Positions 41,613 through 52,566 of a stretch of DNA of 64,000 nucleotides are shown piece by piece (position 1 is the stretch's first letter; the number at the start of each line of letters is the position of its first letter). The notes under the pieces were generated by a model. It ran no database searches and was not told the origin of the DNA. It was given only the letters and a program-made list of their open reading frames with translations. The stretch is taken from the NCBI RefSeq assembly GCF_003121585.1, contig NZ_QEOO01000049.1, positions 1-64,000 on the forward strand, given 5' to 3'. This DNA is from Nocardioides speluncae (GTDB lineage: Bacteria; Actinomycetota; Actinomycetes; Propionibacteriales; Nocardioidaceae). The position numbers and the translations under genes are program-made.

Positions 41613-43201
41613 ACGACAGGATCGCGATCAAGCGCGCGCTCGTCTCCGTCTACGACAAGAGCGGCCTGGACGCGCTCGTCAAGGGTCTGCACGAGGCCGG
41701 TGTCGCGCTGGTCTCCACGGGCGGCTCGGCGAAGCTGATCGAGTCGCTCGGCGTCCCGGTCACCAAGGTCGAGGATCTGACCGGCTTCCCGGAGTGCCTC
41801 GATGGCCGGGTCAAGACCCTGCACCCGAAGGTGCACGCCGGCATCCTCGCCGACCGCCGGCTGCCCGCTCACGTGTCCCAGCTCGAGGAGCTGGGCGTGG
41901 AACCGTTCGACCTGGTGGTCTCCAACCTCTACCCGTTCACGGCGACGGTCCTGTCGGGCGCCTCTCAGGACGAGGTGATCGAGCAGATCGACATCGGCGG
42001 GCCGTCGATGGTGCGCGCGGCCGCGAAGAACCACCCCTCGGTCGCGATCGTCACCTCGCCGGCGCGGTACGACGACGTGCTGCGGGCCGCGCGTGAGGGT
42101 GGCTTCACGCTGGCCGAGCGACAGGCGTTGGCGGCCGAGGCGTTCGTGCACACCGCGACGTACGACGTACACGTGGCGTCCTGGATGGGCAACGTGCTCA
42201 CCGACTCCTCGGCAGGCACCGGCTTCCCAGCGTGGGTCGGCGCGACCTGGGACCGCGCCGCGACCCTGCGGTACGGCGAGAACCCGCACCAGCCGGCCGC
42301 GCTCTACGTCAACGGCTTCCAGCCTGCACCCGGCCTCGCCCAGGGCGAGCTGCTCGGCGGCAAGGCGATGTCCTACAACAACTACATCGACGCGGACGCC
42401 GCGTGGCGGGCCGCCTGGGACCACGGCGACCAGCCCACGGTGGCGATCATCAAGCACGCCAACCCATGCGGGATCGCGGTCGGCACCGACGTCGCGGACG
42501 CGCACGCCAAGGCGCACGCCTGCGACCCGGTGTCGGCGTACGGCGGCATCATCGCGGCCAACCGGCCGGTGACGCTGGCGATGGCGGAGACGGTCAAGGA
42601 CATCTTCACCGAGGTGGTCGTCGCGCCCGACTTCGACGCCGACGCGCTCGAGCTGCTGACCACGAAGAAGAACCTGCGGCTGCTCAAGGTGGCGGCACCA
42701 CAGCGCGGCGGCGCCGAGACCCGGCCGATCTCCGGCGGACTGCTGATGCAGGTCCGCGACACGATCGCGGCGGAAGGCGAGGACAAGGACGGAAACCCGA
42801 CCGGCGACGACGCGTCGCGCTGGCGGCTGGTGGCGGGGGAGGCGGCGTCGAAGTCGACGCTGGCCGACCTCCAGTTCGCCTGGCGGGCGATCCGTGCGGT
42901 CAAGTCCAACGCGATCCTGCTCGCGTCCGGCGGCGCGTCGGTCGGCGTCGGGATGGGCCAGGTCAACCGGGTCGACTCCTGCCAGCTCGCGGTGTCGCGA
43001 GCGGGGGAGCGGGCGGCCGGGTCGGTCGCGTCGTCCGACGCCTTCTTCCCGTTCGCCGACGGGCTGCAGATCCTGCTCGACGCGGGAGTTTCGGCCGTGG
43101 TCGCGCCCGGCGGCTCGATCCGGGACGAGGAGGTCATCGCGGCGGCGCAGGCGTCCGGCGTCACGATGTACTTCACCGGGACCCGCCACTTCGCGCACTA
43201 A
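41609..43201 (+). CDS. purH: bifunctional AICAR formyltransferase / IMP cyclohydrolase
   Basis: 530 residues. The N-terminal IMP cyclohydrolase domain (ALVSVYDKSGLD, STGGSAKLIESLG, GRVKTLHPKVHAGIL, DIGGPSMVRAAAKNH) is followed by the AICAR transformylase domain (RYGENPHQPAALY, HANPCGIAVG, then FFPFADG). Last two steps of IMP synthesis. Starts inside the purN stop, so the pair is translationally coupled. Confidence 0.97.
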
Positions 43202-43292
43202 CTGAGCGAAGCTCGAAGGAGTCGCACGTCACCGTCCGATTGCCGAAAATCGTTCGGTGCATGGCGCCGGCATTCGGAAGAATGAGCGGACC

Positions 43293-44558
43293 ATGAGACT
43301 GCTCCGCGCTGCCCTGCCACCCACCAAGTTGGAGCGCGATCTCGCCCTCCAGTGCGTCCTCTCCGCGTTCGCCACCGGGTCATTCCTCACCGGTACGGCG
43401 GTGTTCTTCACTCAGATCGTCGGGCTGACCGGCGCCCAGGTCGGTCTCGGCATGTCGGTGGCCGGCGCGGTCACCCTGATCCTGACCCTGCCGCTCGGCC
43501 GGCTCGCCGACCGTGTCGGCGCCAAGCCGCTGTGGGTGGTGACCTCGCTGATCGAGGCGGCGCTGTACTTCGCCTGGCCCTTCATCGGCGGCTTCTGGAC
43601 CTTCGTGGCGATGCTGTCGGTGCTGGCCTCGGTCGAGACCGCGGCCCGCTCGGGCCGCAACGTGTACCGGATCGCGGTCTTCCCACGCGAGGTGCGGGTC
43701 CGGGCCAATGCCTACATGCGCTCGGCGCGCAACGTCGGCTACACGCTCGGCGCCGGTGCGGGCGGCGTTGCCCTCGGCATCGGCACCGACGCGGCGATCA
43801 TCGGCGTACCGCTGCTGACGGGGGTGCTGCTGCTGGTCAACGCGCTGATGGTGAGCCGGCTGCCGGAGCTGCCGCAGCGAGCAGAAGAGGCCGCCGAGGC
43901 CGGGCCTCAGGACAACGCGGCGGTGCCCAGCGCGATCCGCAACCGCGGGTTCGTGACGCTCGCCCTGTGCAACGGCGTACTCAGCTCCAACCAGGTCCTG
44001 CTCAACGTCGTCGTCCCGCTGTGGCTGGTCGAGCGCACCGACGCACCGCACACGGTGCTGGCCTGGCTGTTCGGCACCAACACGGTGATGGCGGTCCTGC
44101 TCCAAGTGCGCGCGGCCCGAGGCTCGGAGACGGTGGCCGGCTCGATGCGGGCGGTACGCCGTAGCGCGGTGTGCTTCGTCGCCTCCTGCGCGATCATCTC
44201 GGTCACCCACGAGACCGTCGGCTGGGTCTCGATCCTGCTGATCTGGGCCGGACACGTCACGATCACCGGCGCCGAGCTCTGGCAGTCGGCCTCCGACTGG
44301 GGGCTCACCTCCGAGCTCTCCGACCACCGCCGGCTCGGCGACTACCAGGGCGTGTGGGGGTTGGGGTACCAGATCGAGCCCGTGATCTTCCCGGCCCTCT
44401 ACACCTTTCTCGCGCTGGAGTGGGGAACGCCCGGGTGGGCGCTGATCGCGGCGATCGCCTGCCTGGCCGCGGCGATCTCGCACCCGGCCGCACGCTCCGC
44501 CCAGCGGTACCTGGACCGGGCGGGCGCGGCGCCGGAGCCGGCCAAGACGCTCGCCTAG
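43293..44558 (+). CDS. MFS transporter
   Basis: 421 residues with about twelve membrane helices. Motif A-like loop GRLADRVGAKPLW between helices 2 and 3. The substrate is unknown; drug or metabolite efflux is usual for this type. ATG 43293 was chosen because membrane helix 1 follows directly; a GTG at 43257 is possible. Downstream comes a broken M23 gene. Confidence 0.88.
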   Translation: MRLLRAALPPTKLERDLALQCVLSAFATGSFLTGTAVFFTQIVGLTGAQVGLGMSVAGAVTLILTLPLGRLADRVGAKPLWVVTSLIEAALYFAWPFIGGFWTFVAMLSVLASVETAARSGRNVYRIAVFPREVRVRANAYMRSARNVGYTLGAGAGGVALGIGTDAAIIGVPLLTGVLLLVNALMVSRLPELPQRAEEAAEAGPQDNAAVPSAIRNRGFVTLALCNGVLSSNQVLLNVVVPLWLVERTDAPHTVLAWLFGTNTVMAVLLQVRAARGSETVAGSMRAVRRSAVCFVASCAIISVTHETVGWVSILLIWAGHVTITGAELWQSASDWGLTSELSDHRRLGDYQGVWGLGYQIEPVIFPALYTFLALEWGTPGWALIAAIACLAAAISHPAARSAQRYLDRAGAAPEPAKTLA

Positions 44559-44560
44559 GG

Positions 44561-45000
44561 CACTGCGGGCCCAAGAACTGGGGCCTCCCGCGCTCGACCG
44601 CCCCGCGCAACGACTACGCCCAGCCGCACTGGAACAGCACCCCGGCCATCGACCTGATGGTGCCGTCGGGCACCCGGTCTACGAGATGCTGCCGGCCACC
44701 ACCCAGGACATCGAAACCGCCAGCTGTGGCACCGGCCTGCGGCTCAACCTCGGCAACAACGACCGGATCGTCTACTGCCACCTGACCAGCCGCTCGGTCG
44801 GCAACGGTGTGTCGGTCCCGGCCGGGCAGCTCGTCGGCCGCAGCGGCAATACCGGCACCAACACGCCGCACCTGCACGTCGAGATCCGGACCGGCGACGG
44901 CCTCATCCGCTGCCCGCAGCGGCTGCTGCTCGCGATCTACGACGGCGCCGCGCGCCCCGCCGTACGCACCCTGCCGACGTCGGGGTGCACGCTGGGCTGA
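44561..45000 (+). pseudogene. M23 peptidase remnant with frameshift, N-terminus missing
   Basis: From 44561 one frame reads KNWGLPRS, then NSTPAIDLMVPSGT. A single missing C in the run at 44673-44675 would be needed to continue into the other frame (PVYEMLPATT, then IVYCHLTSRSV, TPHLHVEIRTGDG to the stop at 45000). The M23 HLH site is present, but no start codon or signal peptide precedes the fragment, which begins right after the MFS stop. Either a decayed gene or, for the frameshift only, a sequencing error. Confidence 0.65.
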
Positions 45001-45010
45001 CGCGTGCTCC

Positions 45011-45022
45011 TAGGATGTGCGC
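45011..45022 (+). promoter_or_regulatory. leaderless-type -10 element of folD
   Basis: TAGGAT (45011-45016), six bases, then GTG 45023. This decides the folD start in favour of GTG 45023 over the GTG at 45017. Confidence 0.5.
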
Positions 45023-45874
45023 GTGACTGCGCAGAAGTTGGACGGGACCGCGACCGCGGCGGCGATCAAGGACGAGCTCAAGGCCCGGATCGCGGCGCTC
45101 CGGGATCGGGGCGTCGTCCCCGGGCTCGGCACGGTGCTGGTCGGCGACGACCCCGGGTCGCGGTGGTACGTCAACGGCAAGCACAAGGACTGCGCCGAGG
45201 TCGGCATCGAGTCGATCCGGGTCGACCTTCCCGAGGTGGCGTCGCAGGAGGAGATCGAGGAGGCCGTACTCGGGCTGAACGCCGACCCCGCCTGCACCGG
45301 CTACATCGTCCAGCTCCCGCTGCCGCGCGGGCGCGACGAGAACCGGGTTCTCGGGCTGATCGACCCGGCCAAGGACGCCGACGGCCTGCACCCGACCAAC
45401 CTCGGCTGGCTGGTGCTCGGCAACGACGCGCCGCTGCCGTGCACTCCGGCCGGGATCGTGGAGCTGCTGCGCCGCCACGAGGTGCCGATCGCCGGCGCCG
45501 ACGTGGTCGTGGTCGGCCGTGGCATCACCGTCGGGCGGCCGCTCGGGCTGCTGCTGACCCGCCGCTCGGAGAACGCCACCGTCACGCTGTGCCACACCGG
45601 CACCCGCGACCTCGCAGCGCACGTCCGATCGGCCGACATCGTGGTCGCCGCCGCCGGCGTCCCGGGCATCATCAGCGGCGACATGGTCAAGCCGGGCGCC
45701 GCCGTGCTCGACGTGGGAGTCTCCCGGGTCGACGGCAAGCTCGCCGGCGATGTCGCCGCCGACGTCTGGGACGTCGCCGGCTGGGTGTCGCCGAACCCCG
45801 GCGGGGTCGGCCCGATGACCCGCGCGATGCTGCTGTCCAACATCGTGTCGATCGCCGAGAAGGCGCTGGGTTGA
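45023..45874 (+). CDS. folD: methylene-THF dehydrogenase / methenyl-THF cyclohydrolase
   Basis: 283 residues, normal length. Starts TAQKLDGTATAAAIKDEL; signatures VGDDPGSRWYVNGKHKDC, GYIVQLPLPRG and LPCTPAGIVELL; Rossmann GRGITVGRPLG. Makes 10-formyl-THF for purN and purH, which lie just upstream beyond the MFS gene. The last codons overlap the next gene. Confidence 0.96.
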   Translation: MTAQKLDGTATAAAIKDELKARIAALRDRGVVPGLGTVLVGDDPGSRWYVNGKHKDCAEVGIESIRVDLPEVASQEEIEEAVLGLNADPACTGYIVQLPLPRGRDENRVLGLIDPAKDADGLHPTNLGWLVLGNDAPLPCTPAGIVELLRRHEVPIAGADVVVVGRGITVGRPLGLLLTRRSENATVTLCHTGTRDLAAHVRSADIVVAAAGVPGIISGDMVKPGAAVLDVGVSRVDGKLAGDVAADVWDVAGWVSPNPGGVGPMTRAMLLSNIVSIAEKALG

Positions 45875-46293
45875 GCAGCTTGTCCGAGTCCCTGCCCGCC
45901 GAGCCGCCTCCGATTCCGGAGGGCCAGCCGGAGGGCGTCTCGCTGGGCAAGCCGGTCGACCAGCCGGTGATCTCGCCGTACGGCGACGGCATCCCGGAGG
46001 TGGCTCCGACCCCCTCCGAGCGCCGCTACCCGTCGACGCTGGGCGGAGTCGTGTACATCGGCGTCCTGATTGCCACCCTGGCCGGTCTGGGCATCACCGC
46101 CACCGGCGCCTGGCGTCAGGGTGTCGTCTGGATCGGCTGCGCGATGCTCGCCGCCGCCGCCGCCCGAGGCGTCCTGTCCGACGACAACGCCGGCATGCTC
46201 CGAGTACGCCGCAAGCTCCTCGACATCTTCCTGCTCATCTTCGCCGGCGTCCTGCTGATCTTCCTCGCGCTCACCATCCCCGACCAGTCGTAG
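45871..46293 (+). CDS. DUF3017 family membrane protein
   Basis: About 140 residues: a Pro/Glu-rich cytoplasmic part (1-50), then about three hydrophobic helices (55-75, 84-100, 115-136). Layout and position after folD match the actinobacterial DUF3017 family. The only start near the proper place is TTG 45871, which overlaps the folD stop (TTGA). Function unknown. Copy C of the intergenic repeat follows its stop. Confidence 0.7.
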   Translation: MSSLSESLPAEPPPIPEGQPEGVSLGKPVDQPVISPYGDGIPEVAPTPSERRYPSTLGGVVYIGVLIATLAGLGITATGAWRQGVVWIGCAMLAAAAARGVLSDDNAGMLRVRRKLLDIFLLIFAGVLLIFLALTIPDQS

Positions 46294-46311
46294 CGGGCGG
46301 GGGTGGTTTCG

Positions 46312-46390
46312 CGCCAGGTACCTGGCGAAATGCGCTCCGCCCTGCCGAAGTTTCGGCAGGGCGGAGAAGGTGTCACCAGGCACTGGCGAA
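46312..46390. repeat. GGTACC-palindrome/hairpin intergenic repeat, copy C
   Basis: A perfect 16-bp palindrome on GGTACC (46312-46327), a perfect 15-bp stem (46335-46349 with 46352-46366), then a decayed second palindrome (about 46372-46390, CCAGGCACTGG). Same three-part layout as 95-179 and aligns with it from GAAGTTTC onward. Lies between the convergent stops of DUF3017 and mdh, where it can act as bidirectional terminator. Confidence 0.78.
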
Positions 46391-46403
46391 TCTGTCGGCT
46401 GCG

Positions 46404-47393
46404 TCAGATGAGTCCCAGCTCGGTGACCGACTTGCGCTCGTCCTCGAGCTCGGCGGTGGAGGCGTCGATCCGGCCGCGGGAGAAGTCGTCGATCTCCAGG
46501 CCCTGAACGATCTCCCAGTTGCCGTCCTTGGTGGTGACCGGGAACGAGGAGATCAGGCCCTCGGGTACGCCGTACGAGCCGTCGGAGACGACCGCCATCG
46601 ACACCCAGTCGCCCTCGGCGCTGCCGAGCAACCAGTCACGGGCGGCGTCGATGGTCGCCGACGCGGCGGAGGCGGCCGAGGAGGAGCCGCGGGCCTCGAT
46701 GATCGCCGCACCGCGCTTCGCGACGGTCGGGATGAAGTCGCTCTCGAGCCAGGCCTGGTCGTTGACGACCTCGGCGGCGTTCTTGCCGCCGACCTCGGCG
46801 TGGAAGATGTCGGGATACTGGGTCGCGGAGTGGTTGCCCCAGATCGTCATCTTCTTGATGTCGGTGACCGCGGCGCCGGTCTTGGCAGCGAGCTGCGAGA
46901 TCGCCCGGTTGTGGTCGAGGCGGGTGAGCGCGGAGAACCGCTCGCGCCGGATGTCGGGCGCGTTGGTCATCGCGATCAGCGCGTTGGTGTTGGCCGGGTT
47001 GCCGGTGACACCGATCCGGATGTCGTCGGCAGCGACCTCGTTGAGGGCCTTGCCCTGGGCGGTGAAGATCGCGCCGTTGGCCGACAGCAGGTCACCGCGC
47101 TCCATGCCCGGGCCGCGCGGCCGCGCGCCGACCAGCAGGGCGAGGTTGGCGCCGTCGAAGATCGTGTTCGCGTCGTCGCCGATCTCCACACCGGCGAGCC
47201 CCGGGAACGCGCAGTCGTCGAGCTCCATCACGACGCCCTCCAGCGCCTTCAGCGCCGGGGTGATCTCGAGCAGGCGGAGCTCGATCGGGCGGTCGGCGCC
47301 CAGCAGCGCTCCGCTCGCGAGACGAAACAGCAGGCTGTAGCCGATCTGGCCGGCGGCACCGGTGACGGCCACCTTGAGAGGGGTGTTGCTCAC
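46404..47393 (-). CDS. mdh: malate dehydrogenase
   Basis: 329 residues, NAD-dependent type of the MDH group 2. TGAAGQIGYSLLFRLASG is the NAD loop; RPRGPGMERGDLL carries the mobile-loop Arg; GVTGNPANTNALI and TRLDHNRA follow; the catalytic His lies in IWGNHSATQYPD. Oxidises malate to oxaloacetate. GTG start with AAGGAG upstream. Confidence 0.97.
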   Translation of the reverse strand: MSNTPLKVAVTGAAGQIGYSLLFRLASGALLGADRPIELRLLEITPALKALEGVVMELDDCAFPGLAGVEIGDDANTIFDGANLALLVGARPRGPGMERGDLLSANGAIFTAQGKALNEVAADDIRIGVTGNPANTNALIAMTNAPDIRRERFSALTRLDHNRAISQLAAKTGAAVTDIKKMTIWGNHSATQYPDIFHAEVGGKNAAEVVNDQAWLESDFIPTVAKRGAAIIEARGSSSAASAASATIDAARDWLLGSAEGDWVSMAVVSDGSYGVPEGLISSFPVTTKDGNWEIVQGLEIDDFSRGRIDASTAELEDERKSVTELGLI

Positions 47394-47476
47394 GAGGACT
47401 CCTTGCGGTGTGGGTGATCGGCCATGACTCTAGTCGCGCCGGGGAGGGGCGACGAGTGCGGGTAGGCCGAGGTGGG

Positions 47477-48235
47477 ATGCTGGCGGCCATGCTCCTGCGC
47501 CGCGCCGGCTCCGTCGTACTGCTCGTGTCCATGGCCGCCGTGGCCGGGTGCGGAGCGGCGCCGCCCAAGAGCGGTCCGTCCGGCGTCGACGGGCTGGTGA
47601 TCCCGACGCCCAGCGCGGACCCGGCCGACTTCCGCGCCGGCATCGACAACCCCTGGCTGCCGCTCACGCCCGGCACCACCTGGGAGTACGACGTCCGCGG
47701 CGCCGGCGACACCGGATCCCGCACCGTCACCGTTGCCGACTCCCCCACCGAGATCGCGGGGATCGAGGCGACCGCGGTGCGCAGCGTCGAGCGCGACGGC
47801 AGCGGCCAGGTGCTGCTCGACGCGTCGGAGTGGTTCGCGCAGGATCGCGCCGGCAACGTCTGGAAGCTCGGCGAGGAGACCAAGGAGCTCCGCTCGGCGA
47901 ATCTGGCGGTGACGGTCTCCTGGCGGGCCGGCGCCGAAGGCGCGCTGGCCGGCGTGGTGATGCTGGGCAAGCCGCGGGTGGGCGACGGCTACCAGCACGA
48001 GCTCGCCCCTGGTGTCGCGGCGGACCGGTCGTCAGTGGTCGCGCTGGACGCGGAGGTCGCCGTACCCGCGGGCTCGTACGACGACGCGCTCCAGACCGAG
48101 GACACCAGCGCGATGTCGCCGGACGTCGAGGGCGAGAGCTACTACGCCCGCGGGGTCGGGCTGGTGCTTGAGTCGGCCGACGAGGTCGAGATCGAGCTGG
48201 TCGAAATGCGAACCGCCGGTCAGTCTCGCGACTGA
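47477..48235 (+). CDS. putative lipoprotein, function unknown
   Basis: About 252 residues. Short basic start, hydrophobic helix and AVAGC lipobox (Cys near 25), then a beta-rich external domain starting FRAGIDNPWLPLTPGTTWEY, a start pattern seen in many actinobacterial lipoproteins of unknown role. GAGG precedes the ATG at 47477; an ATG at 47489 is an alternative. Divergent from mdh. Confidence 0.78.
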   Translation: MLAAMLLRRAGSVVLLVSMAAVAGCGAAPPKSGPSGVDGLVIPTPSADPADFRAGIDNPWLPLTPGTTWEYDVRGAGDTGSRTVTVADSPTEIAGIEATAVRSVERDGSGQVLLDASEWFAQDRAGNVWKLGEETKELRSANLAVTVSWRAGAEGALAGVVMLGKPRVGDGYQHELAPGVAADRSSVVALDAEVAVPAGSYDDALQTEDTSAMSPDVEGESYYARGVGLVLESADEVEIELVEMRTAGQSRD

Positions 48236-48269
48236 CCGGCGGTCTGCGTGCTGTGCGTCGTACCGGGTG

Positions 48270-49370
48270 TTACTGGCCGTCCGGGCGGATCTGGGTCCGG
48301 CCGTCGTCCTCCGGTGGCTGGTAGCCCTGCTGCTGCTGACCCCACTGCTGCTGGTGCTGGGTCGGCGGCTCGGGCTGCTGGGGCCACTGCTGCTCCTGCT
48401 GGCCCCACTGCTGCTGCTCGGGCTGCGCGGCGTGCTGGCCCTGCTGCCACTGCTGGTCGCCCTGCTGGGGCCACTGCTGCTGGTCCTGCTGGCCCTGCTG
48501 GGGCCACTGCTGCTGGCCCTGCTGGTAGCCCTGCTGGTCCCACTGGCCCTGCGGGAGCTGGCCCTGCTGGCCGCCCTGCCACTGCTGCTGGTAGCCCTGC
48601 TGACCCGCCGGCTTGCTCAGCGTCAGGCCCGAGCCGGGCACCGGGTCAGCGTCACGGCCGAAGATCAGCGGGTAGGTGAAGCCAGCCACCGCGGCGCCGA
48701 CGACCGGCGCCAGGATGAAGAGCCAGAGCTGGATGATCGCATCGCTGCCGGCGAACACGCCCGCGCCGATTGAGCGAGCGGGGTTCACCGATGTGCCGGT
48801 GGCGCCCATGCTTGCAAAGTGAATCATCGCCAGCGCAAGACCGATGGTGAGTGGAGCGAACGCGGCGTGCTCATTTCGCTTGTCGGTGACGGCGAGGATC
48901 ACGTAGACGAAGACCGCCGTGAGCACCAGTTCAAGCAAGAACGCAGCCCAGAATGCGAACTCAGGTGCACCGCTTGGGGCGCTATCGCCAAAGAAGTTCT
49001 GACCGAAGGCGCCTTCCGAGTCGAAGCCATCAAAGCCGTGCATCAGGATCCACAGGACGAGCCCGCCGAGGATGGCGCCACCAACCTGCGCACCTGCATA
49101 GAGACCGACCTCACGCCAGGCAAGGCGACCGCTCAAGCCGGCGCCGATACTCACGGCGGGGTTGAAGTGGCCGCCCGAGATCCTGCCGAACGCGTAGGCC
49201 ATGACGAGCACGGCAAGGCCGAACGCCAAGCCGATCGCGACATAGTTGCCGTCGCTGATGATCGCGGTACCAACGCCGAAGAACACCAGTACGAAGGTGC
49301 CCAGCGCCTCCGCGGCGAGCTTCTGCACCAACGTGGGTGGCGTCGCGTCGGTGGTGGTTGTGTCAGACAT
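48270..49370 (-). CDS. aquaporin / MIP channel with long Gln/Trp-rich tail
   Basis: 366 residues. Residues about 10-245 form a six-helix MIP channel with both NPA boxes (HFNPAVS and SVNPARS). About 110 further residues are a low-complexity tail of Gln, Gly, Trp and Pro (repeated QQQWPQQG-type units). Water or small-solute passage is expected; selectivity not visible. The start is ATG 49370; AAGGAGG lies upstream. The tail is cytoplasmic by topology and has no known role. Confidence 0.9.
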   Translation of the reverse strand: MSDTTTTDATPPTLVQKLAAEALGTFVLVFFGVGTAIISDGNYVAIGLAFGLAVLVMAYAFGRISGGHFNPAVSIGAGLSGRLAWREVGLYAGAQVGGAILGGLVLWILMHGFDGFDSEGAFGQNFFGDSAPSGAPEFAFWAAFLLELVLTAVFVYVILAVTDKRNEHAAFAPLTIGLALAMIHFASMGATGTSVNPARSIGAGVFAGSDAIIQLWLFILAPVVGAAVAGFTYPLIFGRDADPVPGSGLTLSKPAGQQGYQQQWQGGQQGQLPQGQWDQQGYQQGQQQWPQQGQQDQQQWPQQGDQQWQQGQHAAQPEQQQWGQQEQQWPQQPEPPTQHQQQWGQQQQGYQPPEDDGRTQIRPDGQ

Positions 49371-49593
49371 GGCCGAGAAAGCCTCCTTCGAGGTGAGCAG
49401 CCCGCGTGCCGGGCCATCAAGCACTCTAGCGCCGTCCCACCGTGGCGTGTCACGGCCCCGCCGTAGGCGAGGAGTGTGTCGGGACGTCGTTGCCGCTGCT
49501 GGGACCGGGTGCGAGGGTAGGACCATCGCGGCGTCAGGTATCTTGACGTCAAGCAATCTTCGCAGCCGCAGATCGACGAGGAGTCGCCGCCAC
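49371..49593. other. divergent intergenic region, aquaporin / icd
   Basis: 223 bp between the aquaporin ATG (minus) and the icd ATG (plus). It should hold both promoters, but I could not identify convincing boxes or operators. Confidence 0.4.
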
Positions 49594-51804
<2,211 letters not shown>

Positions 51805-51816
51805 GACAGGGAAGCC

Positions 51817-52509
51817 TCAGCGGTCTGGGAGCACGTCGGTGAGCAGAAGTCGGGAGCCCATCCCGACGCTGTGCGCCAGCGCGCCCGCGTAGCGGTCGAA
51901 GAGGAAGTCGACCCGGCGCAGCTCCCAGAGCGCGAGCGCGTTCACCCAGGCGATGTCGCGCGCCTTGTCGATGTTCCATGAGCTCACCAGGTGCGCGACC
52001 GGTCGGAGCAGCTGGTCGTCGACCGCGTGCCCGACCTCGGTGAGGAACGAACGACGGATCTCCGCCTCGACGCCGGCCAGCAGGTCGTTGACCTGCTCGT
52101 AGTCGTGGTGCACGCCCGGGCTGGTCGGGCTGCGGCCGTGCGCCTGGCAGGTGCGCACGACCGCGACGGCGAGGTCGTGCTCGATGTGCGCGTTCATCCC
52201 GGCGAGCGCGAACTGGATCGGGAGCACGCCGCGTTCGTCGCGGGCCTCGAACAGCGGCGCCCACGCCTTCGGCATCCGCCGCGGCGAGGCGTCGTACGCC
52301 GTGAACCAGAGGTCGGCGAAGGTGACGTCGAGACTCGCCATGAACTCGTCGTCGCGGAAGAACCCGCCTTCGGCGAGCCGAGCCATGACCAGCTCGGTCA
52401 CCCGGAGGTAGACGCGGTTGAACACGCCGACCCCGTCGCGCGGGGGCAGCTCCGCGTCGATCTCGCGAATCCGCTCGACGACGTCGGCCACCGTTGCTGG
52501 ATCGCCCAC
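51817..52509 (-). CDS. DUF5995 family protein
   Basis: 230 residues, mostly helical, soluble. Conserved-looking blocks include VGVFNRVYLRVTELV, PIQFALAGMNAHIEHDLA, VHHDYEQVNDLL and WNIDKARDIAWVNALAL. Matches the DUF5995 pattern; biochemical role unknown, though the conserved His residues could bind metal. GTG start at 52509, seven bases after TAAGGT, embedded in a perfect inverted repeat. It converges with icd. Confidence 0.82.
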   Translation of the reverse strand: MGDPATVADVVERIREIDAELPPRDGVGVFNRVYLRVTELVMARLAEGGFFRDDEFMASLDVTFADLWFTAYDASPRRMPKAWAPLFEARDERGVLPIQFALAGMNAHIEHDLAVAVVRTCQAHGRSPTSPGVHHDYEQVNDLLAGVEAEIRRSFLTEVGHAVDDQLLRPVAHLVSSWNIDKARDIAWVNALALWELRRVDFLFDRYAGALAHSVGMGSRLLLTDVLPDR

Positions 52510-52537
52510 GGTCGGGACCTTAGTAGTCCCGACCGTG
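52507..52537. promoter_or_regulatory. 12-bp inverted repeat covering the DUF5995 start and -10 box
   Basis: Arms 52507-52518 and 52526-52537 are exact reverse complements around a 7-base loop. On the minus strand the loop contributes the first bases of TAAGGT, and one arm contains the GTG start. A smaller hairpin (52546-52564) lies directly after the stop of the upstream gene. Confidence 0.6.
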
Positions 52538-52566
52538 AGCGGTCCCAGGATCCGCGAGATCCTGCC

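Noticed and set aside
47408..48235. Longer start for the lipoprotein at 47408
   Set aside because: It would put the lipobox too far from the N-terminus; the ATG at 47477 has a Shine-Dalgarno sequence and a normal signal peptide.
48330..48600. Repeated CTG-rich stretch as a CRISPR or tandem non-coding repeat
   Set aside because: It is in frame within the aquaporin gene and encodes the Gln/Trp-rich tail; no regular spacers.
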